A model generated the notes under the pieces. It saw only the letters and a program-made list of their open reading frames with translations, did not search any database and was not told the origin of the DNA. Shown in pieces: positions 15,640-25,478 of a stretch of DNA of 64,000 bases. Each line of letters starts with the position of its first letter. The first letter of the stretch is position 1. A program made the position numbers and the translations under genes. Source of the stretch: Tunturiibacter gelidiferens (GTDB lineage Bacteria > Acidobacteriota > Terriglobia > Terriglobales > Acidobacteriaceae); NCBI RefSeq assembly GCF_013410115.1, contig NZ_JACCCV010000002.1, positions 2,046,001 to 2,110,000 on the forward strand, given 5' to 3'.

Positions 15640-17130
15640 TCAGAGGGCGGAGAGGACGACCAGAACTACGAGGAGGCCCATGAAGAGGCTGCGGCGGTCG
15701 GTGATGGCGTAGACGACGGGGTCTTCGTCGAGTTGGCCGCGGGAGGCGATGAACCAGAGACGGCTGATCCAGAGGAGAAGGACGGGGACGAGGAGCCAGA
15801 GGCGGTTGGTGTGGTGATAGAGCTGGGCCGCGTCGAGGTTTGAGATGTAGAGGGTGAGGACGACGACCGAGGCGTAACCGCTTGCGGTGCCGAAGCTTCG
15901 GAGCTGTTCGATGTCGGAGACGTGATAGCCGCGGCCGCCTACGGTGGAGCCGCCGCGCTCGCTGAGATTTTCGAGCTCGGCGAAGCGTTTGACGAAGGCG
16001 AGGGAGAGGAAGAAGAAGATGCTGAAGCCGGCGAGCCAGGTGGAGACGGGGATTCCCGTGGCGGCTGAGCCGGCGATGATGCGGATGGTGTAGAGGCCGG
16101 AGAGGACGATGACGTCGACCAGGACGGATCGTTTGAGACGCAGCGAGTAGGCGAGGGTGGTGACCAGATAGATGCCCAGCCAGAGCAGAAAGTGGTGAGG
16201 CCGAACCAGGCTGGCGTCGGGGGAGATGGCTGAGATGACAAGCGGGACGATTATGGCCAGGGCGAGGGAGGTTGTGAGGAAGAGGACGATGACGGCGATT
16301 CCGGAGAGGGCGGAGAGATCTCCGGAGGCGAAGGGGCGGCGGCGTTTGCGCGGGTGCTGGCGGTCGGCTTCGAGGTCGAGGAGGTCGTTGACGATGTAGG
16401 TGGCGGAGGCGCAGAGGCCGAAGCTGAGGAATGCGACGGTGGCTCCGGCGAGAATGCCGGGGGTCCAGTTGTGAGCGAGGAGGAGGGGGAGGAAGATGAG
16501 GACGTTTTTGGCCCACTGGTGGAGGCGGATGGCTTTGGGCCAGGCTTTGAGGGGGGAGACGGTCTCGTCGAAGGTGCGGGCGGGGGTGACGCGGGCTTTG
16601 CGGAGGGCTGCGCGGAGGGAAGGGGTGGGATTCGCGACCATGGGCTCCTTGCAGCTTTCGAGGAGGGTGAGGTCGGGCATGGCGTTGCCGATGTAGGTGA
16701 AGTTGTCCCCGAAGCGGGAGCGGAAGGCGGCGAGCTTGTTTTTGCCGGCGAGGTTGAGCTGGCCGTCGGAGGCCAGGACGCCGGTGAAGAGGCCGAGGTG
16801 GGCGGCGACGCGGTGGGCGGTGTCGGCGTCTGCGGCGGTCGCGAGGTAGATGGGGCGGCCAGTGGCGTGTTGTTGTTGCAGATACTGAAGGAGTTCGCGG
16901 TTGTAGGGGAGGTGGGCGACGTCGAGCTGGACGGTGGCGGCGAGGTGGCGTTTGAGGGCGGCTTTGCCCTGGAGGAGCCAGGAGGGGATTTTGAGGAGGG
17001 CCAGGGGGTGGTGGCGGGCGACGGCGAGCGCGGAGTCGTGCAGAGTGTCGGATTTGACGAGGGTGCCGTCGAGGTCGACACAGAGGACCGGGAGCGCGGC
17101 AGTGTCAATTTCAGTGGCCGGGAGAGGCAA
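15640..17130 (-). CDS. HAD hydrolase-UbiA prenyltransferase fusion
   Basis: Two enzymes in one chain. Residues 10-200 are a HAD phosphatase (DLDGTLVKSD nucleophile motif, IYLATAADADTAHRVAAHLG, and the YIGNAMPDL motif III/IV). Residues 205-495 are a UbiA membrane prenyltransferase with about eight helices and the Asp-rich NDLLDLEADRQHPRKRRRP motif. Such fusions are related to decaprenyl-phosphate phosphoribosyltransferases and likely move a sugar-phosphate or a prenyl group to make a lipid-linked intermediate. The start is a TTG with AAAGGA five bases upstream. It diverges from the efflux operon. The exact substrate is not shown. Confidence 0.85.
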   Translation of the reverse strand: MPLPATEIDTAALPVLCVDLDGTLVKSDTLHDSALAVARHHPLALLKIPSWLLQGKAALKRHLAATVQLDVAHLPYNRELLQYLQQQHATGRPIYLATAADADTAHRVAAHLGLFTGVLASDGQLNLAGKNKLAAFRSRFGDNFTYIGNAMPDLTLLESCKEPMVANPTPSLRAALRKARVTPARTFDETVSPLKAWPKAIRLHQWAKNVLIFLPLLLAHNWTPGILAGATVAFLSFGLCASATYIVNDLLDLEADRQHPRKRRRPFASGDLSALSGIAVIVLFLTTSLALAIIVPLVISAISPDASLVRPHHFLLWLGIYLVTTLAYSLRLKRSVLVDVIVLSGLYTIRIIAGSAATGIPVSTWLAGFSIFFFLSLAFVKRFAELENLSERGGSTVGGRGYHVSDIEQLRSFGTASGYASVVVLTLYISNLDAAQLYHHTNRLWLLVPVLLLWISRLWFIASRGQLDEDPVVYAITDRRSLFMGLLVVLVVLSAL

Positions 17131-17318
17131 AAGCGTCCTTTCGTACGTCTAACCAAAATATTTGGAATTAGCGCATCACGTTGCACAGTGGTTCGGCTGG
17201 CCGTTGAGCAAGAAAGTGCGTGGGCGACCAACGTCATTATCATTTATTCTTAGATATCTGGCACAGTAATCCATTTGTTCGTGCAGTGAATTTTACCGAG
17301 AGAGCAGAGACCATCTCC

Positions 17319-18704
17319 ATGCTGTCAACGCAAGTAAATGAGAAAGAACGACACGATGGGGTAGCGGCGGGCGAGTCGCAGAGAGAGTTGCGGCGTGCCG
17401 AGCCGGTGCCAGAGGAGCCGAAGGGGTCGTCGGCGCGGAAGTGGATTGTGGTTTTGGTCATTCTCGCGGTGGTGGGCGCGGCGGTGTGGAAGATCCGCCG
17501 AAACACGAAGGAACAGAACGGCGTGCAGATGATGATGGCGGCGCAGGCGGACCGGCCGGCTTCGGTGCAGGTGTCTGCGGTGCAGCAGAAGACGATGCCG
17601 ATCTTCCTGACGGCGTTGGGAACGGTGACCGCTTACAACACCGTGACGATCAAGTCGCGTGTGGATGGGCAGTTGATGCAGGTGCCGGTGCGCGAAGGGC
17701 AGGCCGTGCGGCAGGGACAGACGCTGGCTGAGATTGATCCGAAGCCTTACCAGGCGGCGTTGGAACAGGCGCAGGGACAGTTGGTGAAAGATCAGGCGAA
17801 TGCGGTGAATGCTCGCGCGGAGGCGGCGCGGTATGAGGCGCTGTTGTCAGCTGGCGTGGTTTCGAAGGAGAGCCAGCAGGCGCAGGCTTCGACGGCTGGG
17901 CAGGCGGAGGGATCGATCGCTTCGGACCACGCGGCGATTGAAGCCGCTAAGGTGAACCTGGGATATACGAAGATTCTTTCGCCGATCAATGGAGTGGTTG
18001 GGCTTCGGCAGGTCGATGCTGGAAATATTGTGCATGCGGCAGATACAAATGGCTTGCTGGTAGTGACACAGCTGCAGCCGATCGCGGTGATCTTTACACT
18101 GCCGGAAGATCAGCTGCCTGAGGTGTTGAGGCGAACGCGCGCGGGCGACAAGCTGGTGGTGGAGGCGTATGACCGGGCTGCGGCGACGCATCTGGCGAGT
18201 GGAAGTTTGTTGACGGTCGATAACCAGATTGACACGACGACCGGAACGGTGAAGGCAAAGGCCGTCTTCGAAAATAAAGACGGTGCTTTGTTTCCGAATC
18301 AGTTTGTGAATGTGCGATTGATCCTGCAGGAGAAGCGTAATGCGGTGGTAATTCCGGCTTCGGCGCTGCAGACGGGAACGCAGGGGAACTTTGTTTATCT
18401 GCTGAAGCAGGGGCAGCCGCCGCCGGACCCGTTGGCGAAGAAGAATGCGGATGGTCCGACGATTGAGCTGCCAGAGAACCAGACGAAATTTTATGTCGAG
18501 GCGCAGACGGTAAACGTGGAACTGACCGAGGGGACGCAGGTGATCCTGAGCGGCGGCGTGAGGCCGGGAGACCAGATTGTGGTGGATGGGCAGGAGAAGC
18601 TGAAGAATGGAAGCAAGGTGTTTCCGAAGACTGCTCCGACGAAGGCTGGAGATGGGACTACTGCGGAGTTGGGAATGACGAGCAACGTGGGGCAGCCCTC
18701 GTGA
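17319..18704 (+). CDS. RND efflux periplasmic adaptor (MdtA type)
   Basis: The membrane-fusion protein linking the inner-membrane RND pump to an outer-membrane channel. After a charged N-terminus lies one anchor helix (WIVVLVILAVVGAAVW), then the lipoyl half (GTVTAYNTVTIKSRVDG), an alpha-hairpin region, the second lipoyl half (LGYTKILSPINGVVGL) and the beta-barrel (QLQPIAVIFTLPEDQL). I chose ATG 17319, because upstream codons to 17220 are AT-rich and carry no motif. The stop overlaps the start of the first pump by four bases (GTGA), so the genes are translationally coupled. No outer-membrane TolC-type gene is in the operon. Confidence 0.9.
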   Translation: MLSTQVNEKERHDGVAAGESQRELRRAEPVPEEPKGSSARKWIVVLVILAVVGAAVWKIRRNTKEQNGVQMMMAAQADRPASVQVSAVQQKTMPIFLTALGTVTAYNTVTIKSRVDGQLMQVPVREGQAVRQGQTLAEIDPKPYQAALEQAQGQLVKDQANAVNARAEAARYEALLSAGVVSKESQQAQASTAGQAEGSIASDHAAIEAAKVNLGYTKILSPINGVVGLRQVDAGNIVHAADTNGLLVVTQLQPIAVIFTLPEDQLPEVLRRTRAGDKLVVEAYDRAAATHLASGSLLTVDNQIDTTTGTVKAKAVFENKDGALFPNQFVNVRLILQEKRNAVVIPASALQTGTQGNFVYLLKQGQPPPDPLAKKNADGPTIELPENQTKFYVEAQTVNVELTEGTQVILSGGVRPGDQIVVDGQEKLKNGSKVFPKTAPTKAGDGTTAELGMTSNVGQPS

Positions 18705-21700
18705 GTCCTTCGAAGCCGTTTATTCTTCGGCCTGTGGCCACCTCGCTCTTGATGGTGGCCATTTTGCTTGCGGGGTTTGTCGCGTATGAGCAACTGCCGG
18801 TGTCGGCGTTGCCGCAGGTGGACTATCCGACGATCCAAGTACAGACGTTTTATCCGGGGGCGAGTCCGGAGGTAATGGCGTCGTCGGTAACGGCTCCGCT
18901 GGAGAGGCAGTTTGGGCAGATACCTGGGCTTAGCCAGATGACATCGTCGAGCTCGGGCGGCGGAAGTGTGATTACGCTGCAGTTTTCGCTGACGGAGTCG
19001 ATCGATATCGCACAGCAGGATGTGCAGGCGGCGATCAATGCGGCGTTCAGCTATCTGCCGAAGGACCTGCCGAATCCGCCGGTATATAGCAAGGTGAATC
19101 CCGCTGATGCTCCGATTATGACCTTGGCGCTGACGAGCGATACGCTTCCGCTTTCGAAGGTGGAGGACCTGGCGGATACGGTGATCGCTCAGAAGATCTC
19201 GCAGCTTTCGGGCGTGGGATTGGTGTCGATCAATGGTGGGCAGAAGCCGGCGGTGCGGATTCAGGCGAACCCGACGGCGCTGGCGAACTATGGACTGAGC
19301 CTTGAAGATATTCGGGCTGCGGTCGGAACGACGAATGTGGACCAGGCGAAGGGAAATCTGAATGGAGCGAGCCAGTCGTATACGATCGGCGCGAACGATC
19401 AGTTGCCTTCGAGTGGGGCTTACAACAATGTGATTATTGCTTACCGGAACGGGTCTCCGGTGCGACTGTCGGATGTGGCGAATGCGGTAGACAGCGCGGA
19501 GAATCTGTTTCAGGCGGCGTGGATGGGGACTGCGGCGCAAGCTGGCGCAGGCGGACAGCAGACGCGCGAGGCAGTGTTGAAGCCGGCGGTGATCGTGAAC
19601 ATCCAGCGGCAGCCGGGGGCGAACATCATCGGCGTGGTGGATGAGGTGCAGAAGATTCTGCCGCAGCTGCGGTCGACGATGCCGGCGACGGTGCAACTCC
19701 AGGTGCTGACGGACCGGACGAATACGATTCGGGCTTCGGTGAAGGACGTGCAGTTTTCGCTAGTGCTGACCATTGGACTGGTCGTGATGGTGATCTTCCT
19801 GTTTCTGCGGTCGATTGCTGCGACGATTATTCCTTCGGTTGCGGTGCCGCTGTCGATTGTGGGGACGTTTGGAGTGATGTACCTGCTGGGGTACAGCCTG
19901 AATAACTTGTCGCTGATGGCGTTGACGATCTCTACAGGGTTTGTGGTGGATGACGCGATCGTGATGATCGAGAACATCTCGCGTTTTCTGGAGCAGGGAG
20001 ATTCTCCGCTGGAGGCTGCGCTAAAGGGCTCGGAGCAGATTGGATTCACCATCGTTTCGCTGACGGTGAGTCTGATTGCGGTGCTGATTCCGCTGCTGTT
20101 CATGGGCGATATTGTCGGCAGACTGTTCCGCGAGTTTGCTGTAACGCTGGCGGTTACAATTCTTGTTTCGGCGCTGGTGTCGCTGACGTTGACGCCGATG
20201 ATGTCGGCGAAGCTGTTGAAGCATACGCCTGAGAGCGAGCAGAATACCTTCTACAAGAAGAGCGAAGAGTTCTTTGAGTATGTGATTGCGAAGTATGCGG
20301 TGGGTGTGCGGTTTGTACTGCGGCACCAGACTGCTACATTGCTGGTGACGCTGGCTACGTTTGCGCTGACGGTTTATCTGTTTTTGATAGTGCCGAAGGG
20401 GTTCTTTCCGGTTCAGGATACGGGTGTGCTACTGGGGATAACGGAGGCTCCGCAGACAATCAGCTTCAATGCGATGAGCTCGCGGCAACAGGCGCTGGCG
20501 AGGATCATTCTGCAGGATAAAGATGTTGAGAGCGTGTCATCGTTCATTGGAATCGATGGAACGAACTCTACTTTGAACAGCGGGCGCATTCAGATTAATT
20601 TGAAAGATCGGGAGCAGAGAAGCTCGACGGCGCTGGAGGTGATCGAGCGGCTGGAGCCGAAGGTTGCGACGGTGGATGGGATTCAGTGTTTTCTGCAGCC
20701 GCTGCAGGATCTGACGGTGGAAGACCGCGTGAGCCGCACGCAGTATCAGTATTCGCTGGAGGATGCGAATGTTGAGGAGCTGACGATGTGGACCAGCAGA
20801 ATGGTCGGAAAGCTGAAACAGATTCCGATTTTGAGCGATGTGGCGAGCGATGAGCAGATGAGCGGGCTCGAGGCCCAGCTTGTGATCGACCGCGATACGG
20901 CTTCGAGGCTGGGGATTACGCCGCAAAACATCGACGACACGCTGGATGACGCGTTTGCGCAACGGCAGGTCTCGACGATCTTTACGCAGCAGAATCAGTA
21001 TCACGTGGTGTTGGAGGTGGCTCCGAAGTATCAGCGGAATCCGGCGGCGCTCGACAACATTTATGTGAAGAGCTCCAACGGGACGCAGGTGCCGCTGTCG
21101 ACGTTTACGCACTTTGAGGAGAAGCCTACAGCGCTTGTGATCAATCACCAGGGGCAGTTCCCTGCTGTGACGATCTCGTTCAATCTGGCGCCGGGCAAGT
21201 CTATCGGCGACGCGGTGGATGCGGTGAACAAGGCTCAGGCGGAGTTGCATATGCCGCCGAGCGTGAAGGGTGAATTCCAAGGTTCGGCGAAGGCCTTTGA
21301 GTCTTCGATCGCGAATGAGCCGCTGTTGATTCTGGCTGCGCTGATCGTGGTGTATATCGTACTGGGCGTTTTGTACGAGAGCTATATTCATCCGATTACG
21401 ATTCTTTCGACGCTTCCCTCGGCTGGAGTTGGCGCGATTCTGGCGCTGCTGCTGTTCCATGTGGATTTGAGTGTGATTGCGCTGATCGGAATTATTTTGC
21501 TGATAGGCATTGTGAAGAAGAACGCGATTATGATGATCGACTTTGCGCTGGAGGCCGAGCGCGAGCAGGGAATGACGCCGACGGAGGCGATCTATCAGGC
21601 ATGTCTGCTGCGGTTTAGGCCAATTATGATGACGACGATGGCGGCGCTGCTGGGCGGTCTGCCGCTGGCGTTGGGTACAGGCACGGGTAGTGAGTTGCGG

Positions 21701-21859
21701 CGGCCGCTGGGTATCACGATTGTGGGTGGACTGATTGTGTCGCAGGTGTTGACGCTGTTTACGACGCCGGTGGTTTATCTGTTCTTCGACCGGCTTGCGC
21801 GCAGGTCGGGGCGTTCGAAGGATGCGGAGTTGCACGCGCATGCGATGTCGGCTGATTGA
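18701..21859 (+). CDS. RND multidrug efflux pump (MdtB/AcrB type)
   Basis: A 1052-residue inner-membrane proton/drug antiporter, the normal length of the HAE1 RND family. Twelve helices and two large periplasmic loops are visible; the proton-relay aspartates are in TM4 (STGFVVDDAIVMIENISR), and the second half carries LIGIVKKNAIMMIDFAL. Start is GTG inside the stop of the adaptor gene. It is followed 19 bp later by a second pump gene, the arrangement of mdtABC, where the two proteins form a mixed trimer. Substrates unknown. Confidence 0.92.
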   Translation: MSPSKPFILRPVATSLLMVAILLAGFVAYEQLPVSALPQVDYPTIQVQTFYPGASPEVMASSVTAPLERQFGQIPGLSQMTSSSSGGGSVITLQFSLTESIDIAQQDVQAAINAAFSYLPKDLPNPPVYSKVNPADAPIMTLALTSDTLPLSKVEDLADTVIAQKISQLSGVGLVSINGGQKPAVRIQANPTALANYGLSLEDIRAAVGTTNVDQAKGNLNGASQSYTIGANDQLPSSGAYNNVIIAYRNGSPVRLSDVANAVDSAENLFQAAWMGTAAQAGAGGQQTREAVLKPAVIVNIQRQPGANIIGVVDEVQKILPQLRSTMPATVQLQVLTDRTNTIRASVKDVQFSLVLTIGLVVMVIFLFLRSIAATIIPSVAVPLSIVGTFGVMYLLGYSLNNLSLMALTISTGFVVDDAIVMIENISRFLEQGDSPLEAALKGSEQIGFTIVSLTVSLIAVLIPLLFMGDIVGRLFREFAVTLAVTILVSALVSLTLTPMMSAKLLKHTPESEQNTFYKKSEEFFEYVIAKYAVGVRFVLRHQTATLLVTLATFALTVYLFLIVPKGFFPVQDTGVLLGITEAPQTISFNAMSSRQQALARIILQDKDVESVSSFIGIDGTNSTLNSGRIQINLKDREQRSSTALEVIERLEPKVATVDGIQCFLQPLQDLTVEDRVSRTQYQYSLEDANVEELTMWTSRMVGKLKQIPILSDVASDEQMSGLEAQLVIDRDTASRLGITPQNIDDTLDDAFAQRQVSTIFTQQNQYHVVLEVAPKYQRNPAALDNIYVKSSNGTQVPLSTFTHFEEKPTALVINHQGQFPAVTISFNLAPGKSIGDAVDAVNKAQAELHMPPSVKGEFQGSAKAFESSIANEPLLILAALIVVYIVLGVLYESYIHPITILSTLPSAGVGAILALLLFHVDLSVIALIGIILLIGIVKKNAIMMIDFALEAEREQGMTPTEAIYQACLLRFRPIMMTTMAALLGGLPLALGTGTGSELRRPLGITIVGGLIVSQVLTLFTTPVVYLFFDRLARRSGRSKDAELHAHAMSAD

Positions 21860-21878
21860 TGGTTAAGGATTAGGGATT

Positions 21879-24800
21879 ATGCATTTTTCAGCACCATTTA
21901 TTCGGCGTCCGGTAGCGACGTTTCTTTTGTCGATAGCGGTGATTCTGGCGGGCGCGACGGCTTATACGCTGCTGCCGGTGGCCAGTCTGCCGCAGGTGGA
22001 GTTTCCGGTGATCTCGGTGGGTGCGAATTTGCCGGGCGCGGATCCGGAGACGATGGCTTCGTCTGTGGCGACGCCGCTGGAGCGACAGTTCTCGAAGATT
22101 GCCGGCGTCAACGAGATGACGTCCTATTCTTCTACCGGCGTGGTGGGGATTACGCTTCAGTTCGATTTGACGCGTGATGTGAATGGGGCGGCCCGGGATG
22201 TGCAGGCGGCGATCAATGCGGCGCGGAGCCAGCTTCCTGCGAATCTTCCAAGTAATCCTGGGTACTACAAGGTAAATCCGGCTGACTCGCCGATCATGAT
22301 TATCGCGCTGACCTCTGACACGATGAATGTGCCGCAGTTGTACGACGCTTGCGACAGCATCCTGGCGCAGAAGATCGCTCAGATACCGGGCGTGGGGCAG
22401 ACCTTCTGCGGGGGGAGCGCGAAGCCCTCGGTTCGGATTGAGGCGAACCCGATGCAGCTGGCTCACTATGGCGTGGGGCTCGAGGCGCTGCGGGCGGCGA
22501 TCGGCACGGTGAATGTGAATCAGCCGAAGGGATATCTGCAGGATGACACGCGGCGGTGGAGTGTCAGTGCAACGGATCAGCTGTTTGGTGCGGCGGCGTA
22601 TGCTCCGCTGATTGTGGCAACGGATAAGGGACCGGTGAGTTCGGCACCTGCGAGCACGGGTCTGCCTGCTTCGGTGGCGAGCGCATTGACGAGTAATCCG
22701 CAGGCGGTGAGTGGAGGTACTGGCTCGACCGGCAACGGGGCCGGTGCGAATGGAGCCGCGACAAACAGTACGACAGCGGCCGTCGCTGCACCTGTGGTTG
22801 CGAGTACAGGGATGGGTGCCGGACCGGGGACGGCGCATGGTGCGGTGCGGATTCAGGATGTGGCGAATGTCGTCAACAGTGTTGAGGATGTTCATGCTAC
22901 CGGAGTGTTCAACGGGAAGCCTGCGATTCTTGTGATCGTGTTCAAGACCTCGACGGCGAACGTGATTGAGACCGTGGATAACGTGAAGAAGATGTTGCCT
23001 ATGCTGGAGGCGTCGATTCCGCCGGCGATTTCGGTGCATGTGGCGCTCGACCGGACTACTACGATTCGCGCCTCAGTGAAGGATGTAACGCGAACGCTGG
23101 TGATCTCGATTCTGCTGGTGGTGCTGGTGGTGTTTCTGTTCCTGCGCGAGGTGCGGTCGACTTTAATCCCGACAGTCGCGGTGCCATTGAGTCTGCTGGG
23201 GACGTTTGCCATCATGTACCTGCTGGGGTATACGCTCGACAATCTGTCGCTGATGGCGCTGACGATCTCGACGGGGTTTGTGGTCGATGACGCGATTGTG
23301 GTGATCGAGAATATCAGCCGTCATCTTGAAGCGGGGATGTCGCCGTATCAGGCCGCGATGTTGGGGTCGAAGGAGATTGGATTTACGGTGGTGTCGATGA
23401 GCACGTCGCTGATTGCGGTGTTCATTCCGATTCTGCTGATGGGTGGGATTGTGGGGCGGCTGTTTCGCGAGTTTGCTGTGACGCTGTCGGTGGCGATTAT
23501 GGTGTCGCTGGTAGTATCGCTGACGACTACGCCGATGTTGAGCGCGAAGTATCTGGAGCCGCACGGCAGGCGGGAGCATGGGTGGTTCTACCGTTCGGGC
23601 GAGCGGGCTCTAGGGTGGCTGGCAGCGGAGTATGAGCTGGGGCTGCGCTGGGTGTTAAAGCATCAGAGGCTGGTGCTGGTCATAACGGTGCTGACGTTTG
23701 TGCTGAATGTTTATCTGTACATCCTGGTGCCGAAGGGATTCTTTCCTGAGCAGGACGCGGGGCGTATTGGCGGGCAGGTGCAGGGGCAGCAGGATGTATC
23801 GTTCGCGCAGATGAAGAAGAATGTGCTGGCGCTGGCGGCGATCGCACAGCAGGACCCTGGCGTTGAAGATGTTACGGCGTTTGCGGGTGGGCGCGGAAAT
23901 TCAAACGGCGGCTTCATGTTTATGTCCCTGAAGCCGGATGCCGAGCGCAAGAAGACGGGAGACACGGCGCAGGTGATCGTCAACCGACTGCGACCGAAGG
24001 TCAGCAACCTGCCTGGCGTGATTATGTATCTGCAGGCTTTTCAGGATCTGCGGATTGGCGGCCGGAACACGGCGACGGAGTATCAGTACACGCTGACCGG
24101 AGACAATCTCAAAGAGTTGGACGAGTGGGGTCCTAAGCTGGAAGCTGCGATGGACCAGCTGCCGCAGATTAAAGACGTCGCGACGGATCAGCAGCAGCAG
24201 GGACTACGTGGGCAGCTGGTGATTGATCGGGCGACTGCGAGCCGGCTGGGGGTGTCGCCGTTGACGATCGATTCTACGCTGTCGGATGCGTTTGCACAGA
24301 CGCAGGTTTCGACGACCTACATGCCGCTGAATCAGTACCACGTGGTGATGGAGGTTGCGCCGCAGTTTCAGGAGGATCCGGATGCGTTGAAGAGTATCTA
24401 TGTGAAGAGCACGACCGGGGCGATGGTGCCGCTGTCGGCAGTGACGCACTTTGAGGCGCAGAGGATTCCGCTGGCGGTGAATCATCAGTCGCAGTCGCCG
24501 GCTACTACGTTGTCGTTCAATCTTGCGCCAGGGGCTTCGCTGAGTGAGGCGACGCAGGCGATTCAGCAGGCGCGAGTGGATATCGGGATGCCTTCGGCTA
24601 TTCATGGGGGTTTTGCGGGGTCGGCGCAGGCTTTCAAAGATTCGCTGAAGAGTGAGCCGTGGCTGATTTTGCTGGCGCTGGTGGCTGTCTATCTCGTGCT
24701 GGGGATTCTGTATGAGAGCTTTATTCATCCGTTGACGATTCTGTCGACGCTGCCTTCGGCCGGCGTGGGCGCGATTGTGGCGCTGCTGCTGTTCAAGGTG

Positions 24801-25208
24801 GATCTGAGTGTGATCGCGATGATCGGGATCATTCTGTTGATCGGAATTGTGAAGAAGAACGCGATTATGATGATCGACTTTGCGCTGGTGGCGGAGCGGC
24901 AGCATGGGAAGACGCCGCAGGAGGCGATCTTCGAGGCGTGTATGCTGCGGTTTCGGCCGATCATGATGACGACGATGGCGGCTTTGCTGGGAGGATTGCC
25001 GCTGGCGCTGGGACGAGGGACAGGCAGCGAGATGCGGCGGCCGTTGGGGATCACGATTGTGGGTGGGCTGATTGTTTCGCAGGCTCTTACGTTGTTTACT
25101 ACGCCGGTGGTTTATCTGTTCTTCGATCGAGTGAGGGGCAGGTTTGCCCGGGCGGTGCGGGGACGACGGGCTGGGCGGCGGGTGGCAGAGGTTGTGGCTG
25201 GGGATTAG
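21879..25208 (+). CDS. Second RND efflux pump (MdtC type) with a low-complexity insert
   Basis: A paralogue of the preceding pump, probably its partner in a mixed trimer. TM4 holds VVDDAIVVIENISRHL and the late helix LIGIVKKNAIMMIDFAL. The protein is about 57 residues longer than the first pump. The excess is a Gly/Ala/Ser/Thr-rich run at residues 252-320 in the first periplasmic loop, just before the conserved VRIQDVANVV. The first pump has only a few residues there. The insert probably forms a flexible loop in the periplasm near the docking region, its effect unknown. A repeat cluster follows the stop. Confidence 0.92.
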   Translation: MHFSAPFIRRPVATFLLSIAVILAGATAYTLLPVASLPQVEFPVISVGANLPGADPETMASSVATPLERQFSKIAGVNEMTSYSSTGVVGITLQFDLTRDVNGAARDVQAAINAARSQLPANLPSNPGYYKVNPADSPIMIIALTSDTMNVPQLYDACDSILAQKIAQIPGVGQTFCGGSAKPSVRIEANPMQLAHYGVGLEALRAAIGTVNVNQPKGYLQDDTRRWSVSATDQLFGAAAYAPLIVATDKGPVSSAPASTGLPASVASALTSNPQAVSGGTGSTGNGAGANGAATNSTTAAVAAPVVASTGMGAGPGTAHGAVRIQDVANVVNSVEDVHATGVFNGKPAILVIVFKTSTANVIETVDNVKKMLPMLEASIPPAISVHVALDRTTTIRASVKDVTRTLVISILLVVLVVFLFLREVRSTLIPTVAVPLSLLGTFAIMYLLGYTLDNLSLMALTISTGFVVDDAIVVIENISRHLEAGMSPYQAAMLGSKEIGFTVVSMSTSLIAVFIPILLMGGIVGRLFREFAVTLSVAIMVSLVVSLTTTPMLSAKYLEPHGRREHGWFYRSGERALGWLAAEYELGLRWVLKHQRLVLVITVLTFVLNVYLYILVPKGFFPEQDAGRIGGQVQGQQDVSFAQMKKNVLALAAIAQQDPGVEDVTAFAGGRGNSNGGFMFMSLKPDAERKKTGDTAQVIVNRLRPKVSNLPGVIMYLQAFQDLRIGGRNTATEYQYTLTGDNLKELDEWGPKLEAAMDQLPQIKDVATDQQQQGLRGQLVIDRATASRLGVSPLTIDSTLSDAFAQTQVSTTYMPLNQYHVVMEVAPQFQEDPDALKSIYVKSTTGAMVPLSAVTHFEAQRIPLAVNHQSQSPATTLSFNLAPGASLSEATQAIQQARVDIGMPSAIHGGFAGSAQAFKDSLKSEPWLILLALVAVYLVLGILYESFIHPLTILSTLPSAGVGAIVALLLFKVDLSVIAMIGIILLIGIVKKNAIMMIDFALVAERQHGKTPQEAIFEACMLRFRPIMMTTMAALLGGLPLALGRGTGSEMRRPLGITIVGGLIVSQALTLFTTPVVYLFFDRVRGRFARAVRGRRAGRRVAEVVAGD

Positions 25209-25227
25209 TGGTTGGAAGTTTTTAAAC

Positions 25228-25345
25228 GCAACAGCAGATTCCTCCGCTTCGCTGCGGAATGACAACAAAAAAACTAGCAACAACAACAGCGGCAACAACA
25301 ACAGCACAACAGCCACAACAACGGCAACAGCAGCGACACGGGTGA
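25228..25345. repeat. Repeat family B with CAACAA-rich tail
   Basis: Just after the RND operon stands CAGATTCCTCCGCTTCGCTG followed by CGGAATGACAAC, matching the unit near 10478. It is followed by about 75 bp of irregular ACAACA/GCAACA repeats. The same unit-plus-tail pattern occurs at 10470-10590 and 14185-14240, so the tail appears to belong to the element. Confidence 0.75.
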
Positions 25346-25411
25346 AAGGTTTTACATTCCTACCTTAGCGCGATGAGACTGCGCTAAGACGGGGCACCCT
25401 TCGATTTGTGG

Positions 25412-25457
25412 GAGTGAAAAGAGAACAGGCAACGACGGTAAAGATCGTCGTTGCCTG
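25412..25457 (-). terminator. Intrinsic terminator of the glucan phosphorylase gene
   Basis: CAGGCAACGACG at 25426-25437 and CGTCGTTGCCTG at 25446-25457 form a perfect 12-bp stem with an 8-base loop. On the minus strand the stem is followed by TTCTCTTTTC. It lies about 20 bp past the stop of the phosphorylase gene. Confidence 0.8.
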
Positions 25458-25478
25458 AGATGTTGTTTGCGGGTTCTG

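Noticed and set aside
15640..17253. Long open frames on the plus strand opposite the HAD-UbiA gene
   Set aside because: They are Gly/Glu/Val-rich mirror frames of a GC-rich gene, without recognisable domains. The minus-strand protein has clear HAD and UbiA motifs.
25250..25345. A CRISPR-like or minisatellite array in the CAACAA-rich stretch
   Set aside because: The units are irregular and have no spacers of constant length. The same tail follows other family-B elements, so it belongs to those repeats.
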